This document shows positions 11,393 to 22,400 of a stretch of DNA of 64,000 nucleotides, piece by piece (the first letter of the stretch is position 1; each line of letters opens with the position of its first letter). The notes beneath the pieces were generated by a model that saw only the letters and a list, made by a program, of their open reading frames with translations, was not told the origin of the DNA and did no database searches. Where the stretch lies: the NCBI GenBank assembly GCA_030248195.1, contig JASAND010023080.1:1-64000 (forward strand), given 5' to 3'. The DNA comes from Trissonchulus latispiculum (taxonomy: Eukaryota > Nematoda > Enoplea > Enoplida > Ironidae). Both the position numbers and the translations under genes were made by a program.

Positions 11393-12180
11393 GGTTGCGC
11401 TGCAGTGGAGTGCTGCAGAAGTACAGCACGGCCTATAACTAACTACAGAAAACTTGCAATCGTCTGAAATTTTGAACACATGTGCAGAACCGCATTGCAA
11501 ACCATGCCGTATGAATTTCCCTCACTGGCAGTTAAGTTTGCATCTGGTTGCGCTGCAGTGGAGTGCTGCTGAAGTACAGCACGGCCTATAACTAACTACA
11601 GAAAACTTGCAATCGTCTGAAATTTTGCACACAAGTGCAGAATAGCATTGCAAATCGTGTTTCATGAGTTTCCTTCACTGACAATAAAGATTGCATTTGT
11701 TTGTGCTGCAGTAGAGTGCTGCTGAAGTACAGCACGGCCTATAACTAGCTACAGATGAGTTGCAATCGTCGGAAATTTTGCACACAAGTACGGCAGAGCA
11801 TTGCAAATCGTGCCGTATGAGTTTCCTTCACTGACAGTAAAGTTTGCATCTGGTTGCACTGCAGTAGAGTCCTGCTAAAGTACAGCACGGCCTATAACTA
11901 GCTACAAGTAAGTTGCAATCGTCGGAAATTTTGCAAACAATTTCGGCAGAGCTTTGCAAATCGTGCCGTATGAGTTTCTTTCACCGACAGTAACGTTTGC
12001 ATCTGGTTGGGCTGCAGTCGAGTGCTGCTGAAGCACAGCACGGCCTATAACTAGCTACAGGAAAGTTGCAATCGTCCGAAATTTTGTATGCAAGTACGGA
12101 AGAGCATTGCAAATCATGTATTATGAGTTTCCTTCACTGACAGTAAAGTTTGCATTTGTTTGCGCTGCAGTAGAGTGCTA
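11393..12180 (+). repeat. 153-bp tandem satellite in left foldback arm
   Basis: The phrase GGTTGCGCTGCAG and its variants recur at 11,393, 11,546, 11,699, 11,852, 12,005 and 12,158, an exact 153-bp spacing each time. Each unit carries GTACAGCACGGCCTATAACTA. There are five full units and part of a sixth. Confidence 0.9.
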
Positions 12181-12825
12181 TATGCTATATACAGTAACTA
12201 AAACTATTGCAGCCCATGGATATTGGATGTTGGATTTCTGTCAAAATAGAGACAAAGGAAGAACTTGGAACTTTTCAAGCTTCTTTGTTCTGTACTTTCG
12301 GTTAACTATTAATGATTGGCGGAACTTTTAAAGTTTCTTTCACACAGCTTTAACGTTTTTGCTATTTACTGAGAACCTTAAAAATGAAATAGGACAAGAA
12401 TAAAAATGCTCCGGTGGAGCATGAAAAATGCAATATGGGTGACATTAGGTTGTAAATGGACAGAGGACTAGGTTTTAAAACGTTAATATGGGAGTAGCAG
12501 GTTGTAAATGCCAGGAGGACTAGGTTAAAAGCGCACTAATATGGACCAGCTTCGCTGAACAACCCATATTCGCGGTCACTCATGCTCCACTCCACATGAC
12601 ATACGAGTAAGATCTACATTCTTCAGCTTTCAAAGCAAGCGGGACGATTGTGAAATATTAAAGCTTACGTATTCCAAATAAACATTGCAGTTCTGGTAGA
12701 AAGGTGTTCAAGGTGTTTTTTCTGCAGTGTTAGCGCATAATCTTGTATTAAGTTGATGCGAAAAGCAGTTGACATTATGGACGTGTATTATTAAGTTGTA
12801 TAATAAGGAGCACGACCACAATATG

Positions 12826-13101
12826 TACTTGCAGGCCATGCTGACAAAAGTCGTACAATTTTCCGAAGAACTGCCAATAGCAACAGCAAGCAGCAGCCGA
12901 TAGAAACTCTGGACAGTTTTCGCGAATATGGGTTGTTCAGCGAAGCTGGTCCATATTAGTGCGCTTTTAACCTAGTCCTCCTGGCATTTACAACCTGCCC
13001 CTCCCATATTAACGTTTTAAAACCTAGTCCTCTGTCCATTTACAACCGAATGTCACCCATATTGCATTTTTCATGCTCCACCGGAGCATTTTTATTCTTG
13101 T
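12826..13101 (-). repeat. Repeat 'S' copy at the centre of the foldback
   Basis: Full-length reverse-complement copy of 10,081-10,355. It interrupts the palindrome axis: the flanking arm sequences (AGGAGCACGACCACA on the left and its mirror on the right) would otherwise meet here. Confidence 0.75.
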
Positions 13102-13749
13102 ATATATGTGTCGTGCTCCTTATTATACAACTTAATAATACACGTACATAATGTCAACTGCTTTTCGCATCAACTTAATACAAGATTCTGCGCTGACACT
13201 GCAGAAAAAACACCTTGAACACCTTTCTACCAGAACTGCATTGTTTATTTGGAATAAGCTTTAATATTTCAAAATCGTCCCGCTTGCTTTGAAAGCTGAA
13301 GAATGCAGATCTTACTCGTATGTCTGTGGAGTGGAGCATGAGTGACCGCGAATATGGGTTGTTCAGCGAAGCTGGTCCATATTAGTGCGCTTTTAACCTA
13401 GTCCTCCTGGCATTTACAACCTGCTACTCCCATATTAACGTTTTAAAACCTAGTCCTCTGTCCATTTACAACCTAATGTCACCCATATTGCATTTTTCAT
13501 GCTCCACCGGAGCATTTTTATTCTTGTCCTATTTCATTTTTAAGGTTCTCAGTAAAAAGCAAAAACGTTAAAGCTGTGTGAAAGAAACTTTAAAAATTCC
13601 GCCAATCATTAATCGTCAACCGAAAGTACAAAACAAAGAAGCTTGAAAAGTTCCAAGTTCTTCCTTTTTCACTATTTTGACAGAAATCCAACATCCAGTA
13701 CCCATGGCTGCAATAGTTTTAGTTGTTGTCCTGTATATAGCATATAGCA

Positions 13750-14390
13750 CTCTACTGCAGCGCAACCAAATGCAAACTTTACTGTCAGTGAAGGAAACTC
13801 ATAATTTGCAATGCTCTTCCGAACTTGTATACTAAATTTCGGACGACTGCAACTTACCTGTAGCTAGTTATAGGCCGTGCTGTACTTCAGCAGCACTCTA
13901 CTGCAGCGCAACTAAATGCAAACTTTACTGTCGGTGAAGGAAACTCATAAAACACAATTTGCAATGCTCTTCCGAACTTGTATACTAAATTTCGAACGAT
14001 TGCAACTTACCTGTAGCTAGTTGTAGGCCGTGCTGTACTTCAGCAGCACTCTACTGCAGCGCAACTAGATGCAAACGTTACTGTCGGTGAAGGAAACTCA
14101 TAAAACACAATTTGCAATGCTCTTCCGAACTTGTATACTAAATTTCGGACGATTGCGACTTACCTGTAGCTAGTTACAGGCCGTGCTGTACTTCAGCAGC
14201 ACTCTACTGCAGAGCAATTAGGCGCAAACTTCACTGCCAAAAAAGGAGACTTGTATGGCATGATTTCCAATGCTATTATTCTGCACCTGCCTACAGAATT
14301 TCAGACGATTGCAAGTTTTCTGTAGTTAGTTATAGGCCGTGCTGTACTTCTGCAGCACTCCACTGCAGCGCAACCACATAGTAACATCGT
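13750..14390 (-). repeat. 153-bp tandem satellite in right foldback arm
   Basis: Inverted counterpart of the left-arm satellite. CTGCAG landmarks fall at 13,755, 13,901, 14,054, 14,207 and 14,363, giving spacings of 146, 153, 153 and 156. Spacing is less regular than in the left arm, so the two arrays have evolved separately since the palindrome formed. Confidence 0.85.
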
Positions 14391-15415
14391 AATAATAACA
14401 TCGCAATCGTAATACGAAACGTATCTATAATAGTTTGTCATGTCCTAGACTATCTGTATGCCGAATTTCAAATACCAGTGACGAATAAATAACTTGTTAT
14501 CGAAGGTGCTGTGTTTGGGGCAGCACATACAGCACGGTGGAAGCTAGAGAGTGCACCAACTAACATAGCTACAGTTCCCCCTTACTACAGACATAATTTT
14601 CGCCAAGTTTCATATGTTCAGCCGCTTACAGTAAGTCTACAGACAGCGTGCTACGGTTGCTGCATAATAGTACAACACGATAGCAGCACCGCACAGCGCT
14701 GCGACCATGCTCATCGTGTTCAGCGACCCCGATAACCCTTATATGCGTCCCACTATATGGCTCAAAATAGCATATTTATTAGGCCTATTTTTGACTATTT
14801 TCTGTAGAGTTGGGACTTAGAAATTTTCCGAAAATGGCTATTTGGCCGGACCAACTTTGGGCCGGCCGCCAGAACGATCCTGGCCAGATATCAAAAATCG
14901 CCCTCGTTAGGACATATAAACCCTTCCGTAGATCCTTATGCAACAAACTACGTCTCTCTAGCGTCTTCCCTGAGTCCTGTAGCTTTGACAAAAAATTGAC
15001 CATTTTAGCGCCAAGTCCACTTTTGGCCGGCCGTACAGATGGCTGGCCGGGCCGTGCAGCGAAAAAATATCAAAAAGGTTCACTTTCGGGATATATACAT
15101 TCAGAAAAACCAAACTTCACCTGGTGAAAATGCCCAGATCGTTCTAACACTCCGACAGAAAATTGCATTTTTCCAAGCGTGACTTACACGGAAAAAAAAC
15201 GGACCTAACTTGTCCGGAAGCGAAAATTTACAAAGTTGGAAATTTTGACCAAAACTTTTTGCGACTTGTAGTACTCGTCCTGTAGATTCCAACGATACCA
15301 AAATTGTCTAGTTTGGTTGAGTATTTAGCTGGCACGGAGCTCGAACGGGTCTCCAAGGGCCGCACTGAGCCTTTTACACCCATATTATAGGGGAGCGCTC
15401 TCGCGCTCCCCTATA

Positions 15416-15628
15416 ATAATGTATAGCTTGAATTAGTGCTCCCGCAGCGTGATGTTTTGATGATGAGCTTCCCCTTTGTTTTGTAAAATTTTTTCGGGTT
15501 ACTCTCCCTTTTGAGACCTGCGCTCCCGTCGCGGCTGAAGGGTTCTATGCCTTCTGTGTTGAGTCAATGTACTCTATATATATATGTTGTGTGTTGTGCC
15601 TGGAGGCCGCGGCGAGGGCGCGCGTTTC
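15416..15628 (+). other. LTR-element tail resumed after the foldback
   Basis: Non-coding G/C-mixed sequence between the foldback and the polypurine tract, ending in a GC-rich segment (GGAGGCCGCGGCGAGGGC). It continues the element interrupted at about 10,080. Confidence 0.4.
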
Positions 15629-15639
15629 AAAAGAGGGGG
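15629..15639 (+). other. Candidate polypurine tract
   Basis: AAAAGAGGGGG lies just before a TGTGAAG start. Purine tracts of this form prime plus-strand DNA synthesis in LTR retroelements and sit immediately 5' of the 3' LTR. Confidence 0.5.
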
Positions 15640-15644
15640 TAATC

Positions 15645-16114
15645 TGTGAAGTATTTTCCAATATTCTCCTTGATTTTCACCTAAATTTACTTAAAATACA
15701 GTGTTATCTTTACGAACGGTAAATCTAAATTGTACTCTCGTGTAGGAACCTCGGTTCCTTAGCTAATTTGTTCCGCCATTGAAATTTGAGCGCAAAGTCA
15801 GTCTTCTTCACTTTTCGGCAGAGTGCGGTCGGGTTTTTGTAGTCGTCAGCCGACCATTCTTGGGAATCTTCTACAGGGGTTGACCCCTCCCTTCTCTGTT
15901 TCTGGTTGGGCCTCGGGTTTGTTGTCTTGTTTATTTTGTTGATGTTATTTGTGGTCTTTAAAGTTTCATATTTTCGAACTGTAAAAATCTGGTTTTGCTC
16001 TTTTTGTAAACTTATAATTTTGCCTTAAAATCCAATAAACTCACGGTACTAAAATAGATTGCCGGCGCGTTCGCAGTTGTTTAGGGAGTAAGCGAGTTAG
16101 GGACGAGATTGACA
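15645..16114 (+). mobile_element. Candidate 3' LTR
   Basis: Begins TGTGAAG after the polypurine tract and can be closed at ATTGACA, giving TG...CA ends and about 470 bp. An AATAAA occurs at about 16,031 near the 3' end. The 5' LTR is not in the window, so the boundary cannot be checked by comparison; the right edge especially is a guess. Confidence 0.4.
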
Positions 16115-19100
16115 TGCGCACACTCACGAACCTAGTAATTCTTCTCTTTATTTAAAATTCATCGTTCACTGGCAAACAGCATATTTCTACACCGGATTAG
16201 TTGTTATTGTTAGAAAAGAGGACATCAAACTGAACATATTAGCTTTTACAACCATTGAGCCATCTCCAGTGGTTAAGTCAGTATAAGCAAAAAACTATTT
16301 TAGGGGTCAAAAAATAGCCATTTGTGAGGAAATCAGTTTTTTCAAAATAATACCAAATCTTACGAACAATTTTTGTCTATTTATACTCAAACGATACAGT
16401 CTAATTGCACATTTTATCAATGCCTATTAGCTGCTGCTGTTGCTTTAATGTGGTGGTTCCCTTTTGTGTAAATTTGACCCTATAGGCTTCAATTCTTTAT
16501 GAAAGCAGATGAAACTTTCTCCTTATGCTATTTTGGTGCTCTTTAACATTCTCGGATCAGTCCCATTTTTAGGTGAAAAGATAAAAAATTGCGGTTTTTG
16601 GAATTACGTATACTATATTCTCAGCAGGTAGTCGATACATCGGATTGGTTGTTATGGCTGGAAAGAGGGAACAAAACCGAACATTTTTGCTTTTACAACC
16701 TTTGAGCTAGCTGTCTTTAGTGATTAAGGGGGGCGTCTAAAATGGGGGTGACCGAATTTGTCCGATTGGCCTACTTTTCGGCGAAAATATAGAGCATGGG
16801 TGTGGTCAAAAAATACTTGGTCGTTAGTTCTTAGCTGCCTTCCAGCCATGTGCAGTCGTCGGGTTTATGTGCCCGACCCCCCCTTTTTCACAACTACCAA
16901 CATAATTAATTAAACTTTTCTGCTGGCTGCAAGACCCTAGCTTCAAGGTTGCCATTTGCCAATATGATTTGGCACATGTGCCCCTATCTGCGGAAAAATA
17001 CTAGACGTCTCTATCTTATCTGCATCTATGGGAATTACTCTTCAAAGTTGAAGTTTCGTCAAAAATTTAATATACGCCCACTAGCCGGCCCTATACGAGT
17101 GCTCACTTGTGCCAAATGGCAAGACATTCCGCCACGTGAAAAATTTTTTATGTCAACTTTAATCTTCAAAAATTGCCGAAACCGCCATTTTCAGTCTGTC
17201 GGATCTTGTGTAGAGGCTTTCTGCAGCCATAGAAGTATCAAACCTTCACCAATCGAGTTGAAATCGTTTGTGGGTGTGTTTTCGACCACGCTGAGTTCAA
17301 ATATCTCAAAAACATGTAATTTCAAAAAATTAGATTCTTTCGATTTCTGGGGTACTATTGCCCAAAAAAGGCGATTTTGTCAATTTTTACAGATTAAAGT
17401 TGACATAAAAAATTTTTCACGCGGCAGAATTTCTTGCCATTTGACACAAATGAGTACTCCTACAGGGCCTCTGTTTTTGCCAATTTACAGCGTTATAGCT
17501 CGCACCAGTAATAAAATATTCCTTTCGTTAGCCAAAAATTTTCAAAATTTTGCCGAAACTTCAACTTTGAACAGTAATTCCCATAGATAGAGAAGTCTAG
17601 TATTTTTCCGCAATAGGGGCACATGTGCCAAATCATATTGGCAAATGGCAACCTTGAAACTAGGGTCTTGCAGCCACCAGAAATTTTTAATTAATTATGT
17701 TGGTAGTTGTGAAGAAGGGGGGGGGTCGGGCACATAAACCCGACGACTGCACATGGCTGGAAGGCAGCTAAGAACCAACGACCCAGTATTTTTTGACTAC
17801 ACCCATGCTCTATAACTCGCCAAAAAGTAGGCCAATCGGACAAAGTCGGGACAAAGGTTTAGTCGCCCCCCCCCTTAAGTCAGTATTAAAGCCAAAAGTT
17901 TTTTGGCGGTCAAAAACGGACATTTTCGAGGAAATCCATTTTTTCAAAATTACTGCCAAATCGTAGGGACAAATTTCATTTATTTATACTCAATCGATAC
18001 GCACTCCAATTGCCCTCTTTATCAGTACCAATTAGCTGAGATTCGTTGCTTTAAGCTAGAGATTTGGCCGAAAAACCATTTTGGCAAAACTGCGATTATT
18101 TTGTTTGTAAATCGATTTCTCAAAAATTATCCAATGGAATCGCGTGATTCGTGGCTAAATGAAAATTTGCACTATTGCGGATGGACGTTTTTCTTGATTT
18201 GAGCTAAAACTTCTCCAGTTGCGAGAAAACTAAATACGAAGTTACGAAATTTCGTGTCACCGCACATTTACCGGATTTTCCGGAGTATTGAGACTTGTTT
18301 ACGAAATCCAAAAAATGTCCCTCGGTCCATATATATGTCCACACCATGACACAAGAAAAAATTTTGGCCGATTCTACAATTTTGAGAAATCCATGTACAA
18401 ATTTTTGGTATATATTTAGTCTGTCAGATTTCAGTATGTCAGAAAATTTTTTCTAGTCTTGTGCTAATTTTGCTAGTTTCGTAAGCTCATAAGAATGTAC
18501 AGATTATAAGCTTTAAAATGATGTATAAAGCTCTTTCCAACTCCTAAAATTGCGAATGTTATAGCGTTTCAAAAAAATCATCACAAAAGCACACACAAAA
18601 GGATACCACCACCTTAAGCTAGAGATTTGGTCGAGAAACCATTTTGGAAAACCTGTTATTATTTTGTTTTGAACGTCGATTTCTAAAAAACTACTCGACG
18701 GATTCCGGAGATTTTTGGCAGAGTGAAAATTCGCACTTCTGCGGAGGGAAGCTTTCCTGCATTGTGCTAAAACGTAACGAGTAACAAGAAAGCTCAATGC
18801 GAAGTTGCGAAATTTCTAGTTACTGCGCTTTTGGCCGATTTTCTCTACCGTTAAGACCTGCTGAGTCAAATCCAAAAAACTTTGCTCAGCCCATATGTCC
18901 TTCATACCATGGCACAAACAGAACTTTTGACCGATTCTACAGTTTTGAGAAATCGATGTTCAAAAAAGTTTGGTCTATATTATTTAGCCGCAATGTCAGA
19001 AAATTTATGCTATTTTTTGCTAATTTTGCACGTTTTGTAAACACATCTGAATATATTGTGAGATCAACTCGTAAACTCATGTGAAGTCGAAAAAATGACC

Positions 19101-19121
19101 AAAAAAATTGACCCCCCCCCC
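16115..19121. mobile_element. Nested cluster of TTAA-type foldback elements
   Basis: No genes. The right boundary is a C-run followed by TTAA at 19,122. The region contains two diverged copies of a segment (about 16,180-16,340 and 16,600-16,730 plus 17,875-18,230) and a matching segment at 18,600-19,100. These match the 57.65-58.66 kb element and a fragment at about 33.5-33.7 kb. A TTAA abutting GGTGGTGG-type ends at about 18,605 marks another junction. The 213-codon frame at 16,949-17,590 lies in inverted-repeat DNA and is not credible. The left boundary is unresolved. Confidence 0.6.
16728..17874. mobile_element. TTAA-inserted foldback element inside the cluster
   Basis: TTAA at 16,724 and again at 17,875 flank an element starting GGGGGGCGTC and ending in a C-run. 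The two ends are long inverted repeats of about 500 bp (for example GGGTTTATGTGCCCGAC near 16,865 mirrored near 17,730). The host sequence reads across as AGTGA-TTAA-GTCAGTAT, which is intact in the related copy near 58,390 (reverse strand). Confidence 0.8.
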
Positions 19122-19404
19122 TTAATATAACTGGCTAGCCGCGGCATAAGAAATATGAACGGCTATAACATTAGAAGGGGAGAGTACGAAACAATATTAC
19201 GAAGTACCGAAAAGAAAGAGCTATTAATAAGTGATTTAATGCAAAGCTCCATCTGTTTCATCTTAAAGAGAAAAGAGGAATTGTAGTGACATTAGCTAAA
19301 AACTATATATTTTGTTAGGTTCTGATCTGCTACTTGTATTATTGTTAATTAAATCTTATGACAGCTACAACCACTACAAGTACCAGTCGGAAACTCAAAC
19401 TCAC

Positions 19405-22400
19405 TTCCAAGAACTTGGTTGAAGCAGGCTGACGACGGAGTTGCAGACCAAACAAACCAACTTTAAAGGCGAGATGCTGGTAATGCAAGGTTTCTCCCAA
19501 AACACTGCATAAAAATGCTACTTTCTTCAAAGTCTAAAACAGAATATCCAATAAAGATAAGCAAACTAGGCACAACCGTTTCAGAATTTCACCAAAATCT
19601 TGTTAACTGAAATAAATAGCAAAAGCAAGCTGGTCAACTGCGAAATTTTAGGCAGAGCTTTGAGAGGGCAATTCAAATGTTAAATTGCAAATGTCGAAAA
19701 CAGACACAAATTAAAGTCATAATACAACTACAACTTACAATACAATGCTACTTCCCATCGCAGTGGGGCACGTACGCGCCCATACATAACCGTCTAATAA
19801 TAGCAGGGGTTTATTCAAGATTTTGGAAAGGGGGTGGTGGCTAAACCAAAAAAGAAGGGTTCGGACCTAAAATTATTAAAAATGGCCAAATTTGAACTAA
19901 AATATTTAAAATTTTCTTGTTTGTTCCCAAAAAGGGGTTTCTGAAGCCCCCCCCCCGATCTGTGCTAAACAACAGGTGCAGTTTGAAATGCGCAGCTCTA
20001 GTAGGCAATACGTTTTTATGACTGCTGTTACCCGGAACTCTAATGCCACACACCCATGTACTGCTCCTACTCAATGCGACAACTTACGTTACTAGCCAAA
20101 GCGCTGATCTGAAATGCCACAGGATGCAAAAGAATCGTGGCGTCAATGCTTCGCTTTTTCTTCCTTCCGCCCTGTTTGACAGGAGTACTGTTGGATACAG
20201 GAACGGGAGGTTGCGGTGGAATGATGGGTGGCGGGATTTCGGCCATCAAATCTGGTGGATTTTCCAGCAGATCCTCAACCAACTCAACAGCCAACTTTCT
20301 TGCCTCCCCAGCAAATCCGTGGGCATGCAATGCTTCGGCTCGGGCAAACTTTATCTGGAATAAATACGCAATGCATTTTGCGAGATGACAACAAAATTTA
20401 TTACAATACTCCTTAATCCTGAAAAAAGTAAAATCTCTTCTTCTTCTTCTTCTGACGCAGCGATTCGGCAGATGATATAGACCCGGCCAGTAAAATCTCC
20501 AAAATCTGATATTCTGATAAATGTAAAACTCAATCAAAAAGGGTGGGTTTTACTTTCTAACCTCAAGAAAACCTGATGTAGTCATGACGGAACTCCAAAT
20601 TTCCGAATTTTAGCCCTCCTTGTTTACATCCATCCAATAATGTTAAAACTAAAAGAAAAACAATTGCGTTCATTCAGTCTAAATATCGACATAAAGAAAA
20701 CAACAAGTGCACGTAAACAGGTACCTCCGCATCCGTGTATTTCAATTCCAAGCGACTGAACAAACTGGAGACAATCTCATGGGCAGACTTCTTTTCCTCT
20801 GAACGGCGTTTAGAGGAGGAGTCGTCAGCTTCATCACTGTTGCTACTGGCACGAGTATCATACAGATACAGCTCTTCTATTTCGTCCAACGGTTTGCGAG
20901 AAACCCCAGCCCCATCCCTAACAGAGACAGCCGGAATACCATCCTCTCCTGTTCGATCCAAGTCTGCCTCAGCAGCAGCCTGCTCAATCTGACCAGCATT
21001 AGAGGCTTGCTGCTGCTGCTGCTGCTCTTGACGTCGATTATATCGCATCTCCGTGGCCGGACAGGTTCGTGCACGAAGCCTCAGTGACAGTCCCTGATGA
21101 CAGAGATCATCATCCAGGCCCAGACCGTCCTCAGAAAATCCACCACCCGACTCCGGACCAGAATCCCCATCAGAACTGTTGATGGCAGAATCTTCCGTGG
21201 GACGCAACAGTGCAGACGATCCGGTGGGACCGATACCGATTGGACCACTGACGGAATCATCACCAATAAGCGCAGACATACTCGATCGACACAAGGAGCG
21301 ACCGTTAGCAGCCACTCCACCACCACCAATAAAGAGGACTCCCGGTCTCAAACTGCCTCCACCCACTACACTGACAGGGCCAACTCGTCTTTCCCGGATA
21401 ACTGGCAAAGAGCCAGAGGAGCCCTGGGACAGTGGAGATACGGCACACGGAGAGGGTTGCCCAATGGCCAGGTTGGCCAATTCTGTGCGCACGAAACAGT
21501 CTGTCAGTCCGGCCACACTGGAAGCCGGACGTCTCTCGCGATAGGTTACCCCGTCAATTGGAAAATCAGCCCAAGAAAACAGGCATGCTTCCACTGCTGG
21601 CAGGAAACCAGAAAAGGAATCAAAGTCATAGCTACAGCGATCACCAGACAAACGCCCAATCTTCACATTGGATACACCCTCTGTTTTCAAAATTGTTTCA
21701 ACCTAAAGCAAAAACTAGAACTTCATAGCATTAATAAAAAAGAAATGAAAAGAAAATTGGACTTTACAATTACACCGAACACCTCCACACTATACAGTGA
21801 GTAATGCATTTATGGCGAAGAAGACTTGCATCCAAAAAACACTGACTATACATAAGATAAAATATTCATACAATAGGTAGCTATGTAACACACAACTGGA
21901 CAAATTATTTAAACAGAGAAAATCCATACCCTCTTTACAACGCGTAAATGATATCCTTCCAGCTGTTCTCTTAGCGCATGACGCTGTTTTGGTGACAATG
22001 CCGGGTTTAATGCAGCCAACCGCCACAAGGCAACAATCTCGTCACAAAAGAAGGAGCAGGCGTACTGGCAAGTCAGAGAATTGCCCAAACCATTCTTGCT
22101 AGAAGACATACACAGCTGAGCTCCCAGACCCAGCTGAGTCTGGGAAAATCGCGTACCGTACCACCAGATAATGACCTGAAAATCAAACAGAGAAATATAA
22201 ATATACGGAAAAGAAAATGTTAATACATTAATTACAAAAACATCCCAAAGTGGACATGCTTCTGTGTGAGCAGCAATAATGTTTATTAGAACTGATAGCT
22301 AAAAGATGTCATTTCAATAAACCAACATTACGTACACATCTTTACAAAATTAAAACAATTAATCATTTCCAATAATATTCATAGAAGTTATATACCTGGT

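Larger units (their letters stand above)
10356..15415. mobile_element. 5-kb foldback element with terminal hairpins
   Basis: Both ends are 30-bp hairpins with 13-bp stems (TATAGGGGAGCGC). The left arm (10,356-12,825) is repeated in reverse orientation as the right arm (13,102-15,415), with scattered substitutions. The centre holds an extra minus-strand copy of repeat S (12,826-13,101). Each arm carries a 153-bp satellite and a partial copy of S. The short reading frames inside occur in mirrored pairs and look non-coding. The element splits the LTR retroelement between its non-coding tail and its LTR. The superfamily is unknown, and no clear target duplication is seen. Confidence 0.8.

Noticed and set aside
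11393..14390. Possible CRISPR-like array
   Set aside because: The 153-bp units are contiguous satellite repeats without unique spacers, in eukaryotic DNA.
10661..15301. Pairs of ~70-105-codon ORFs inside the foldback arms
   Set aside because: They appear as mirror images in both arms, are broken differently in each and have no family resemblance.
16949..17590. 213-codon open frame
   Set aside because: It lies within the inverted-repeat element at 16,728-17,874, has no recognisable motifs and biased residues. The repeat structure alone explains the open frame.
21097..21804. 235-codon frame on the plus strand, repeated on the minus strand at 30,318-31,025
   Set aside because: It is the antisense shadow of exon 7; its conservation comes from near-identity of the two arms.
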